From Deltaproteobacteria bacterium (GTDB lineage Bacteria > Desulfobacterota > Desulfobulbia > Desulfobulbales > Desulfobulbaceae), in NCBI GenBank assembly GCA_013151365.1, contig JAADIK010000053.1, positions 1 through 10,615 on the forward strand: a stretch of DNA of 10,615 bases. Reading direction: 5' to 3'. A program made the translations under genes and the position numbers. The notes under the pieces are model-generated. The model was not told the DNA's origin, searched no databases, and saw only the letters and a list, made by a program, of their open reading frames with translations. Each line of letters opens with the position of its first letter. The first letter of the stretch is position 1. This document shows, piece by piece, positions 1 to 6,443 of this stretch.

Positions 1-123
1 CTTACAGGTTGGATGAAAGAAATAGCGTAGAGTTTCACACCCTGTGACCAGTTACCGCTGACCCGGTCCGGCTGAGGTTGAACCTGTCGCTTCCTCTTTT
101 GCGGTAGATTTTCGCTCTGCCGC

Positions 124-151
124 GTGACAACAAGAACAAATATCGTATAAA
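124..151 (+). promoter_or_regulatory. Candidate sigma-70 promoter upstream of the transporter leader
   Basis: GTGACA at 124-129 differs from the consensus -35 box at one base. It is followed after 16 bases by TATAAA at 146-151, also one base off consensus. Transcription would begin near 158, so the message would carry a leader of about 200 bases before the transporter start at 361 and would have to pass the terminator at 205-234. The boxes are seen directly; their activity is inferred. Confidence 0.4.
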
Positions 152-204
152 ATTCTTTGGCTTGGACGGTCCATTATTTTATGGTAGGGTTTGCCGGGTG
201 ACAT

Positions 205-234
205 GGCGGGATTCATCGTTCCCGCCGGTTTTTT
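205..234 (+). terminator. Intrinsic terminator / possible attenuator before the transporter
   Basis: GGCGGGA (205-211) pairs perfectly with TCCCGCC (220-226) around an 8-base loop. Two G residues and six T residues (229-234) follow, which is a standard Rho-independent terminator for + strand transcription. It could end an upstream gene lying outside the window, since no convincing coding frame is seen in 1-200. It could also end a short transcript made from the promoter at 124-151, acting as an attenuator for the transporter. Confidence 0.6.
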
Positions 235-284
235 ACACGGGGCGGTCGGATTCGTTGGTGCGGGATTCAAGCAGGCCCCGGTGT
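235..284 (+). repeat. Inverted repeat in the transporter leader
   Basis: ACACGGGGC (235-243) can pair with GCCCCGGTGT (275-284) as nine base pairs with one bulged G, enclosing 31 bases. It begins one base after the T-run of the terminator. GGGCGG (240-245) could instead pair with CCCGCC (221-226), the right arm of the terminator, so the leader has competing folds. No known riboswitch class is recognised, and no peptide with a run of regulatory codons is evident. Confidence 0.35.
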
Positions 285-360
285 CGTGATGTCGAATTGC
301 CCGGCGGTTCGAACATCTCAGGGTGATTGCCGATTTTGGTTTTGCAGGCAAGGAGGGGAA

Positions 361-1917
361 ATGTCCACTGGCAGAAGTAGCTGGGGTTCAAATGGCGGGT
401 TCCTGTTGGCGGCCATCGGTTCGGCCATTGGTCTGGGTAATGTCTGGCGTTTCAGCTACATGGCCTATCAGTACGGCGGCGGGGCCTTCCTGGTGCCCTA
501 TGTGGTGGCGCTGTTCGTAGCCGGTATCCCGATTATCATTATCGAATATGGCCTCGGGCACAAGGAAAAGGGATCATCGCCTTTGAGCTTTGCCCGGATT
601 AATCGCCGTTTTGAATGGCTTGGCTGGTGGATGCCGGTGGTGGCCATGTTCGGCATCATGCTCTATTATTCCGTGGTGATCGGCTGGTGCGTCAATTACC
701 TGGTGTTTTCCTTTCATCTTGACTGGGGAGGCGATCCCCAGGGGTTCTTTTTCAAGCAGTTCCTGCAGATCTCACCCTCTGCCGCCGTTATCGGCGGTAT
801 TCGGCTCCCCATCGCCCTGTCCACTTTTTTGGTCTGGGTCTCATGCTGGCTTATCTGCTCCCGCGATATCAGGCACGGCATTGAACGGGCCAGTGTGGTG
901 TTCATGCCGGTTCTCTTCCTGCTGACCATCATTCTGGTCCTGTGGAGCCTCTCCCTGGACGGCGCCCGGGACGCCATCATGAATCATTACCTACATGCCG
1001 ACTGGAGCAAGATCAATATTTTCGCCGCCGACCCGGCCGTGCGGGGAGAAGCGGGCAGGGTCTGGGCCGCGGCCTTCGGCCAGATTTTTTTCACCCTGTC
1101 CCTCGGTTTCGGGATCATGATCACCTATGCCAGTTACCTTCCCGCTAAGAGTGACATCGGCAAGAACGCCCTCGTTACCGCTCTCGTCAACTGCCTTTAT
1201 TCCTTTGTCGCCGGCTTCGCCGTGTTCGGGGTCGTGGGATTCATGGCCAAACATCAGGGCGTGGCGTTTGGCCAGGCCATCAAGGGCGGGCCGCAGCTTG
1301 CCTTCGTGGTCTATCCCAAGGCCATCAGCCTGCTGCCGAGCATGAATGTCCTGTTCGGCGTCATTTTTTTTCTGATGCTGATTATCGCCGGCCTGACCTC
1401 CGGGGTTTCCCTGGTGGAGGCCTTTGTCTGCGCCGTTACCGATAAGTTTGACTGGCCCCGCGGCAGGGTGGTGTTCCTGGTCTGCCTGGCCGGTTTCCTG
1501 GGCAGCCTGATTTTTACCTCCCGGGGCGGCCTCTATTTTCTGGACATTGCCGACCATTTTATCACCAACTACGGGTTGGTCATCGGCGGCCTGCTGGAGT
1601 GCCTCATTGTCGGCTGGGTCCTGAAGGCCTCCATACTGCGCGCCCATATCAACCTCCTGGGGACCAGGATTCCGGCCCTGTGGGATTTCTTTATCCGTTA
1701 TTCCACGCCGGCCGTCCTGGCCTACCTGCTCTACCTTTCCCTGGCCGCCGATCTTGGCCGGAATTACGGCGGTTATCCTGCCGGCCAGCTTATTATTTAC
1801 GGAGTGGGCTGGATGTTGGTCTGCCTGGTCCTGGCCCTGGCTCTGACCCTTTATCCCTGGAAGGCCGGAAAACTTAAACGCCGACACCGTCCGGAAGAGG
1901 ACAAACTGCTGGTTTGA
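361..1917 (+). CDS. Sodium-dependent transporter, NSS/SLC6 family
   Basis: This is an inner-membrane Na+-coupled symporter of the neurotransmitter:sodium symporter family (LeuT, MhsT, TnaT relatives), probably importing an amino acid or similar amine. At 518 residues it has the family's usual length. The first helix (about 13-35) carries the SAIGLGNVWRF motif, matching the LeuT unwound helix with Na+ ligands (A22 and N27). GGGAFLVPY follows at about 39-47. The GQIFFTLSLGFGIMITYASY block is the LeuT TM6/Na1 region. AGLTS later matches the LeuT Na2 ligands A351, T354 and S355, and SLVEAF follows closely. The ATG at 361 is chosen because AGGAGGGGAA sits directly before it; reading back to 286 adds 25 residues that do not look like family sequence. 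The substrate cannot be told from sequence. The gene stands alone behind a structured leader and is followed by a palindromic repeat. Confidence 0.93.
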   Translation: MSTGRSSWGSNGGFLLAAIGSAIGLGNVWRFSYMAYQYGGGAFLVPYVVALFVAGIPIIIIEYGLGHKEKGSSPLSFARINRRFEWLGWWMPVVAMFGIMLYYSVVIGWCVNYLVFSFHLDWGGDPQGFFFKQFLQISPSAAVIGGIRLPIALSTFLVWVSCWLICSRDIRHGIERASVVFMPVLFLLTIILVLWSLSLDGARDAIMNHYLHADWSKINIFAADPAVRGEAGRVWAAAFGQIFFTLSLGFGIMITYASYLPAKSDIGKNALVTALVNCLYSFVAGFAVFGVVGFMAKHQGVAFGQAIKGGPQLAFVVYPKAISLLPSMNVLFGVIFFLMLIIAGLTSGVSLVEAFVCAVTDKFDWPRGRVVFLVCLAGFLGSLIFTSRGGLYFLDIADHFITNYGLVIGGLLECLIVGWVLKASILRAHINLLGTRIPALWDFFIRYSTPAVLAYLLYLSLAADLGRNYGGYPAGQLIIYGVGWMLVCLVLALALTLYPWKAGKLKRRHRPEEDKLLV

Positions 1918-1949
1918 TGCCGGTAATCCCGGCTTCCCGCCTTTGTGGG

Positions 1950-1974
1950 ACCTGGACCCGTGACGGATTCAGGT
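1950..1974 (+). repeat. Short palindromic repeat, copy 1
   Basis: ACCTGGACCCG (1950-1960) and CGGATTCAGGT (1964-1974) form an imperfect 11-base-pair stem with a TGA loop (one G-T pair, one C/A mismatch). Nearly the same hairpin, also with TGA in the loop, occurs after lpxC at 4384-4412. A seven-T run at 1987-1993 follows 12 bases after the stem, which is too far for a standard terminator, although a 3'-end function for the transporter message is possible. A smaller hairpin, GCCGG-TAATC-CCGGC, lies just after the stop at 1919-1933. Confidence 0.5.
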
Positions 1975-2053
1975 GGGGAGGCCGAGTTTTTTTGGAGCCA
2001 CGAGAGAAAATGGTCCCGTTTATTTTTGAGTTGTATGTTGTCGGGTCGGCAGC

Positions 2054-3121
2054 ATGAAAAAGCGAAAGGTCCTGTTTGCCATCGGCAGATTCTTCTCGCC
2101 GCTTTACAGCCTGCTCATGCTGTTGCGGGAGATCATGTATCGTCATCGCCTGTTTTCGGTGACCCGTCCCGGCGTGCCGGTGATCAGTGTCGGCAACCTG
2201 ACCCTCGGCGGTACCGGCAAGACGCCCATGGTTCAGTATATTGCCAGGATTCTGCAGGCGCAGGGGCGCAAGCCGGCGATTATCAGCAGGGGCTATGGCG
2301 GCTCAACCAGGGAAAAGGTCAACGTGGTGTCGGCAGGGGAGGGACCGCTGCTCGATGCCGGGTTCATCGGCGACGAGCCGCGGCTGCTGGCCGAAACCCT
2401 GCCGGGAGTGTTGGTGCTGACCGGGGTGCGCAGGAAATTTCCGGCGGCGCGGGCCGTTGAGCTTGGCGCCGACGTCTTGATCCTTGACGATGGTTTTCAG
2501 CACCTGGCCCTCGGACGGGATCTTGACCTGGTTCTGTTTAATGCCGATACTCTTGCCGGTAACAGCCGGGTCTTCCCGGGCGGGGATCTCCGTGAACCGG
2601 TAAGGGCGTTAAAAAGATGTCACGGCTTTGTGCTGACCGGCATCTGCGAGGCGAACCGGGACCGGGCTCAACGCTTTGCCGGGCTGCTGCGGCATCGGTT
2701 CCCGGGCCGGCCTGTTTTTTTCGCTCAATATCAAGTCGACTGCCTGGTGCAACTAATGGCTGACGGCCAGGTGCAGGCGACGGCCGGGCTGCTGCCCGGG
2801 GAGGTGCCATGTTTCGGGTTCAGCGGTATAGCCCGGCCGGAAGGTTTTCAGCAGACCCTGGCGGCGCTGGGGATCGAGACGGCCGGTTTTTGCAGTCTGC
2901 CCGATCATTTCCGTTATCTCGGGACCGGGATCATGGACTTGGTGCGCCAGGCTGAACGGTGCGGGGCCCGGGCCTTGATCACCACGGAAAAGGATCTGGT
3001 AAAACTGCGGGGGCATGCCGTTTCCCTGCCTCTTTATGCCGTCCGCATGAAGGTCGTGCCTGACCGGGATTTTGACCGGTTTGTCCTGGATGGGTTGGCA
3101 GCCGTATCCGGTCGGCGTTAA
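2054..3121 (+). CDS. lpxK: Tetraacyldisaccharide 4'-kinase (LpxK)
   Basis: LpxK phosphorylates the 4' position of the lipid A disaccharide (sixth step of the Raetz pathway, making lipid IVA from ATP) at the cytoplasmic face of the inner membrane. The 355 residues are close to the family length. A hydrophobic, basic-flanked N-terminal segment (about 5-25) is the expected membrane anchor. The P-loop lies in VGNLTLGGTGKTP, with GGTGKTP at 52-58. SRGYGG follows at 78-83, GDEP at 106-109 and the family signature LDDGFQH at 144-150. TTEKDLVKL near the C-terminus is also typical. The ATG at 2054 fits the family N-terminus, but the ribosome binding site is weak. Finding lpxC next downstream supports a lipid A locus, although 262 bases separate the two and they may be transcribed separately. 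Confidence 0.96.
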   Translation: MKKRKVLFAIGRFFSPLYSLLMLLREIMYRHRLFSVTRPGVPVISVGNLTLGGTGKTPMVQYIARILQAQGRKPAIISRGYGGSTREKVNVVSAGEGPLLDAGFIGDEPRLLAETLPGVLVLTGVRRKFPAARAVELGADVLILDDGFQHLALGRDLDLVLFNADTLAGNSRVFPGGDLREPVRALKRCHGFVLTGICEANRDRAQRFAGLLRHRFPGRPVFFAQYQVDCLVQLMADGQVQATAGLLPGEVPCFGFSGIARPEGFQQTLAALGIETAGFCSLPDHFRYLGTGIMDLVRQAERCGARALITTEKDLVKLRGHAVSLPLYAVRMKVVPDRDFDRFVLDGLAAVSGRR

Positions 3122-3383
3122 GTGTGAGCCGGGGGTTAGGATTGTGTTAAAAACACAACATTACGGAACGTATAATAAGAAGTGTGTCTTTTTTGCAACA
3201 TGTTGAGACTGGCAGTGTTTTTATTGCCGCAGGTTCGGTTTGTTATAACTTGTTGTTTTTAGAGTATTTTTGTGGTTGTTGGTAGGTATAGTAAATTTGT
3301 TTGTTTCTGGTTTGTTTTTTGCATAAAGAGACAAACGATTATTGTAACTATTTATATGGATTATACAGGATAACATAAATATA
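3122..3383 (+). promoter_or_regulatory. AT/GT-rich spacer with palindromes before lpxC
   Basis: This 262-base gap differs sharply in composition from the GC-rich genes around it. It holds a perfect inverted repeat, TTGTGTT-AAA-AACACAA (3142-3158). A perfect TATAAT at 3171-3176 has no good -35 box at the usual distance. A 10-base palindrome, CAACATGTTG, lies at 3196-3205. From about 3235 to 3325 the top strand is nearly free of C and rich in T and G. These elements look like a regulatory region for lpxC, but no complete promoter can be assigned. AGGA at 3367-3370 is a rather distant ribosome binding site for the ATG at 3384. Confidence 0.4.
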
Positions 3384-4380
3384 ATGGCTTCCATCGAACC
3401 ACATCAATATACCTTGAAACGCCCCGTGAGTTGTTGCGGGGTCGGTCTGCATGCGGGCCGGACTGTTAACATGACCATCAAGCCGGCTTCGGCCAACAGC
3501 GGTATTCGTTTTTTCCGGCTGGATCTCGATTCCGAGCAGATGGTGCCCGCCCTTCTGGAGCAGGTGGTCGATACCCGGCTGGCCACGACAATCGGCAACG
3601 GCGCGAATCGCATTTCCACAATCGAGCATCTGCTTGCCGCTTTGCGCGGTTACGGCATTGATAATGTCGAGATAGAGCTTGACTCCTACGAAGTCCCGAT
3701 CATGGACGGCAGTGCCGGACCCTTTCTCCATCTTCTGGCCAAGGGCGGCCGCCAGAAGCAGCGAGCCCTGCGCAGGGTATTGCGTATCACCAAGCCGGTC
3801 TCCTTCTCGGATGGTGAGAGATACATCCGTATTGACCCGTATGACGGATTCAAGGTGACCGGCCGCATTGTGTTCGATGACGATTTGATCAACGAACAGG
3901 TCTACAGTATCGAGGTAACCGGGGATCGCTTTCGCAAGGAGATTGCCAACGCCAGGACCTTCGGTTTTGTCGAGCAGGTGGAAAACCTCTGGGCCAACGG
4001 CCTGGCGCTCGGCGGCACCATGGACAGTGTCATTGCCATTCACTGGGACCGGCGTTCGATTCTCAATGAAAACGGCTTGCGCTTCGAGGACGAGTTTATC
4101 CGCCAAGGTGCTTGATTTGATCGGCGACCTGGTGTTGCTGGGCGGACCGGTTCTCGGCCACGTAATCGCCGACCGTTCCGGGCACAGTCTGCACCTTGGT
4201 CTGATGCAGGCCATTGCCGATAATCCCGACTGCTGGGAATATGTGAAGTTCAGAAAAAACGGTGATTCCGTCTTGCGCCAAGTCGTGGATGGTACCCGCT
4301 CCGCCGGCGGTATGCTCAAGCCGTTGCTCGTTCCGCCCCTGGAAGCGCCGGCCACGGTTCAGTCAAGCTATGCGGCCTGA
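3384..4380 (+). pseudogene. lpxC: UDP-3-O-acyl-N-acetylglucosamine deacetylase (LpxC), frameshifted at the zinc histidine
   Basis: LpxC is the zinc-dependent deacetylase that commits UDP-acyl-GlcNAc to lipid A synthesis. Frame one (3384-4115, 243 residues) is a clear LpxC N-terminal part. It has GVGLH at 19-23, TIEHLLAAL with the catalytic Glu81 and zinc His82, and MDGSAGPF from 107. It ends LRFEDEFIRQGA-stop. The +1 frame then continues from 4105 as KVLDLIGDLVLLGGPVLGH, includes SGH (the E. coli His265 region) and runs to TGA at 4378-4380. In the family the junction reads FVRHK-x-L-D, where His and Asp bind zinc (E. coli H238 and D242). Here CGC is followed by CAAGGTG where CAYAAGGTG is expected, so two bases are missing in the His-Lys codons. 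Repaired, the protein would be about 332 residues. Both halves are otherwise intact, so the break is recent or a sequence error. It cannot be called functional as written. Confidence 0.85.
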
Positions 4381-4383
4381 GTC

Positions 4384-4412
4384 GGACCTGAATCCGTGAC
4401 GGCTTGAGGTCC
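4384..4412 (+). repeat. Short palindromic repeat, copy 2
   Basis: GGACCTGAATCCG (4384-4396) faces CGGCTTGAGGTCC (4400-4412) around a TGA loop, giving 11 of 13 pairs. It begins four bases after the lpxC stop and is closely related in sequence and position to the palindrome after the transporter (1950-1974). It lacks an adjacent T-run, so it is not an obvious terminator. Confidence 0.5.
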
Positions 4413-4525
4413 GCCCGAGAACGGCGCATCTGTTGCGTTGGCAACTCTTTGATATCACACCAGGATAATCAACCTCGTTGCCGCCTTGCATCTGCACCGT
4501 TCTCGAACGCTCACGGATTCAGGTC
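4385..4525. repeat. Compound imperfect inverted repeat, about 141 bp
   Basis: The ends are a perfect 15-base inverted repeat: GACCTGAATCCGTGA at 4385-4399 and TCACGGATTCAGGTC at 4511-4525. Inside them CGAGAACGG (4416-4424) pairs with CCGTTCTCG (4497-4505), and GGCAAC (4440-4445) with GTTGCC (4477-4482). The nested symmetry and lack of coding capacity resemble a small non-autonomous (MITE-like) element or a structured RNA. No flanking target duplication was recognised and no known family is assigned. Confidence 0.5.
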
Positions 4526-4534
4526 GGATTTATT

Positions 4535-4568
4535 GTAACGACTCAGGTACCAGCGAAAAACGCCATAA
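4535..4568 (+). repeat. Interspersed 33-35 bp repeat, copy A
   Basis: The copy starts GTAACGACTCAGGTACC and ends GCCATAA. It matches copy B upstream of the thioredoxin gene (8923-8957) at 31 of 35 aligned positions (three transitions and one single-base gap). A third copy, C, lies at 4641-4673. A GTAA end is known for IS66-family terminal repeats, so a relic of such an element is possible, but no transposase is present in the window. Confidence 0.6.
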
Positions 4569-4572
4569 TCTT

Positions 4573-4607
4573 TCCCTCTGGCTTGCCCGGCCAGGGGGAT
4601 TTTTTTT
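4573..4607 (+). terminator. Intrinsic terminator downstream of lpxC
   Basis: TCCCTCTGGC (4573-4582) pairs with GCCAGGGGGA (4590-4599) over ten bases, including one T-G pair, around a 7-base loop. Eight T residues follow directly (4600-4607), with another seven-T run at 4611-4617. It is the strongest terminator in the window. It lies between repeat copies A and C and would end + strand transcription coming from lpxC before proC. Confidence 0.75.
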
Positions 4608-4640
4608 GCCTTTTTTTCGTTCGGCTTGGTAAAGTAGCTG

Positions 4641-4673
4641 GTAACAATTCGGGTACCGGCGAAGAGCTGCCAT
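4641..4673 (+). repeat. Interspersed 33-35 bp repeat, copy C
   Basis: This copy begins GTAACAATTCGGGTACC and ends CTGCCAT. It is in the same orientation as copy A, about 105 bases downstream, and matches copy B at 25 of 33 positions. All eight differences from B are transitions. It lies about 70 bases before proC. Confidence 0.5.
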
Positions 4674-4745
4674 GGGCTCTGCCTGTAACTATTTGGAATA
4701 GAAAGATATAACTTTAATCTCATACTTTAATTCTGTGGTGTACAT

Positions 4746-5558
4746 ATGGAACATATTAATACGGTTGGTCTTATCGGCGGCGGGCAGATGGGCGAGGCGC
4801 TTGTTCGGGGCATGCTTGAAGCCCGGCTTTTCCCGCCGGCAGAAATTATGGTTGCCGAGCCGGATTCCGCCCGGCGGGATTATCTGCGGGCCACCTACTC
4901 CGTGGCGGTTACCGCCGACGCCCTTGAACTTGCCAAGGCCTGTTCGGTCATTATAGTGGCCGTCAAACCGCAGATTATCGGGAGCGTGCTGAGCCGGTAC
5001 CGTCCCGGTATCACCAGGCAGCATCTGGTGATCTCCATTGCCGCCGGCATTACGATCAAAAGGCTTGAGGAAGAGCTGGGGGAAGAGGTCCGGATAATTC
5101 GCGTGATGCCCAATACGCCCGCTCTTGTTCTGGCCGGTGCCTCGGCGCTCAGTCCAAATGCCAAGGCGGGGCCGGAGGACCTGGAGACGGCCAAACGGAT
5201 CTTTTCCGCGGTCGGGACCTGTGTCGAGCTGGGTGAAAATCTTCTTGATGCGGTGACGGGCCTCAGCGGCAGCGGTCCGGGTTATGTCTTTGCCTTTATC
5301 GAGGCCATGGTTGACGGTGGGGTCCTGGCCGGATTGCCGCGGCCGGTGGCCGAGCAGCTTGTCCTGCAGACGGTGTACGGATCTGCCAAACTGGCACTGG
5401 AAACCGGTGAACCTGCCGCCGTTCTCAAGGGCAGGGTCACCTCGCCGGGCGGCACCACGATAACCGGCCTGGAGGTTCTTGAAAATTCAGGATTCCGGGG
5501 GGCGGTTATGACCGCTGTCAAGGCGGCAACCGAACGTTCCCGGAATATGGGTCAATGA
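4746..5558 (+). CDS. proC: Pyrroline-5-carboxylate reductase
   Basis: ProC catalyses the last step of proline synthesis, reducing pyrroline-5-carboxylate with NAD(P)H in the cytoplasm. The 270 residues match the family length. A Rossmann nucleotide-binding loop is at the N-terminus (VGLIGGGQMG, 7-16). VAVKPQ and VMPNTPALV follow at the cofactor/substrate cleft. TGLSGSGPGYVF (171-182) opens the dimerisation domain, and the P5CR signature SPGGTTITGLE lies at 233-243. ATG 4746 is the natural start, since the Rossmann strand begins within six residues; the ribosome binding site is poor. Just upstream an 8-base direct repeat, ACTTTAAT (4711-4718 and 4724-4731), lies in an AT-rich stretch that probably includes the promoter, though no clear -35/-10 pair was found. 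The gene overlaps nadK by ATGA, so the two are probably translationally coupled. Confidence 0.96.
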   Translation: MEHINTVGLIGGGQMGEALVRGMLEARLFPPAEIMVAEPDSARRDYLRATYSVAVTADALELAKACSVIIVAVKPQIIGSVLSRYRPGITRQHLVISIAAGITIKRLEEELGEEVRIIRVMPNTPALVLAGASALSPNAKAGPEDLETAKRIFSAVGTCVELGENLLDAVTGLSGSGPGYVFAFIEAMVDGGVLAGLPRPVAEQLVLQTVYGSAKLALETGEPAAVLKGRVTSPGGTTITGLEVLENSGFRGAVMTAVKAATERSRNMGQ

Positions 5559-6424
5559 ACATCCGGTTTGTCGGTATTATAACCAAGCGCAATACCCCGA
5601 AGGTACAGCAGCAGGGCAATGAGCTGGCCGCCTGGTTCTCCCGGCAGGGGGTCCGGGCCGAATTGGACCGGGTCGATCCGGAGATGGATATGCTGGTTAT
5701 CCTGGGCGGGGACGGGACCCTGCTGCATGTGGCTGATCAGGCAAGCCGGTATGATCTGCCGGTGGTGGGCATCAACATGGGTTATCTCGGGTTTCTGACC
5801 GAGGTGGCGGTTGATGAGATGTACCATGTCCTGCGGGCTATTATGGCGAGCCGGGTCAATATCGAGCGGCGGATGATGCTCAATATCCGGCTGGTGTCCG
5901 CCGCCCCGCCTCGGGACGCTCCGCCCGTCTTTGCCCTGAACGAGGTGGCGATCGTCAAGGGCAATGCGGAAAAGGTCATCAGCCTCTGTTCCTGGGCGGA
6001 CGAGGAGTATATTACGACCTATAAGGCGGATGGCCTGATTATTTCCACTCCCACCGGCTCCACGGCCTACAACCTGTCTGCCGGCGGCCCTATCGTTCAT
6101 CCGGAACTGGAGGTCCTGCTGGTGACGCCGATCTGTCCGTTCATGCTGGAGAGCCGGCCGCTTCTGCTTTCACCGCAAACGAGGATCTCGACCCGGCTTG
6201 CCGCTCCGGCCGGTGATGTCAAGGTGATGGTCGACGGGCGGTTCTCCGGAGATATGCGGGAGAATGACTACCTGGTTGTTGAGGCGGCGGCCAAACCGCT
6301 GCGGCTGATCAGTTCGCCCCATAAGGGCTATTTTTCCATTCTGCGCAACAAGCTGAACTGGGGCGGCCGGGACCCGGCTGAGCATTCGCGGCCGAAACTG
6401 GCTGCGCTGCGACAAGAGCCGTGA
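5555..6424 (+). CDS. nadK: NAD kinase
   Basis: NadK (PpnK) phosphorylates NAD to NADP in the cytoplasm. The 289 residues are typical. GGDGT (51-55) is the conserved kinase loop with the catalytic Asp. LNEVAI (from 128) provides the NAD-binding Asn-Glu pair. TYKADGLIISTPTGSTAY (155-172) and SAGGPI (175-180) are the hallmark blocks. The C-terminal SILRNKLNWGGR is also characteristic. The family block usually read as PH-x-L appears here as TPICPFML (191-198), with Phe at the usual His. The start overlaps the proC stop as ATGA, which fixes the ATG at 5555. Pairing with proC is sensible, since ProC can use NADPH, but may be chance. The gene converges with the response regulator, whose stop is 10 bases away. 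Confidence 0.95.
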   Translation: MNIRFVGIITKRNTPKVQQQGNELAAWFSRQGVRAELDRVDPEMDMLVILGGDGTLLHVADQASRYDLPVVGINMGYLGFLTEVAVDEMYHVLRAIMASRVNIERRMMLNIRLVSAAPPRDAPPVFALNEVAIVKGNAEKVISLCSWADEEYITTYKADGLIISTPTGSTAYNLSAGGPIVHPELEVLLVTPICPFMLESRPLLLSPQTRISTRLAAPAGDVKVMVDGRFSGDMRENDYLVVEAAAKPLRLISSPHKGYFSILRNKLNWGGRDPAEHSRPKLAALRQEP

Positions 6425-6443
6425 AACCGTCTTGTTATTTTTT
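6412..6443 (+). terminator. Weak candidate terminator at the end of nadK
   Basis: ACAAGA (6412-6417) pairs with TCTTGT (6430-6435) across a 12-base loop, followed by a T-rich tail (TTATTTTTT, 6435-6443). The stem is short and AT-rich, and it overlaps both the nadK stop codon and the end of the convergent gene. Its position between convergent genes supports the call; its stability does not. Confidence 0.35.

Noticed and set aside
300..325. tRNA T-arm-like GGTTCGAAC before the transporter
   Set aside because: The flanking bases do not pair into a T stem, and no acceptor, D or anticodon arms are present.
991..1887. Long open frame (298 codons) on the minus strand inside the transporter gene
   Set aside because: It is rich in Gly, Gln and Asp with no recognisable domain, and it lies opposite a clear membrane transporter. 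GC-rich codon bias explains the absence of stops.
3210..3227. Sigma-54 promoter before lpxC (TGGCAG...TTGC)
   Set aside because: The GG to GC spacing is three bases too long for sigma-54 recognition.
4105..4120. Programmed +1 frameshift in lpxC, as in release factor 2
   Set aside because: GCT-TGA-T resembles a slippery stop, but slipping there gives ...RQGAD instead of the required HKVLD. The product would still lack the zinc His and be one residue short.
3348..4355. 335-codon open frame on the minus strand across lpxC
   Set aside because: It has no family resemblance or ribosome binding site and mirrors the lpxC coding bias. It does not explain the break in lpxC.
4385..4525. Integron attC-like recombination site
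   Set aside because: The inverted repeat is of suitable size, but the paired RYYYAAC/GTTRRRY core sites are not correctly placed and no integrase or cassette array is present.
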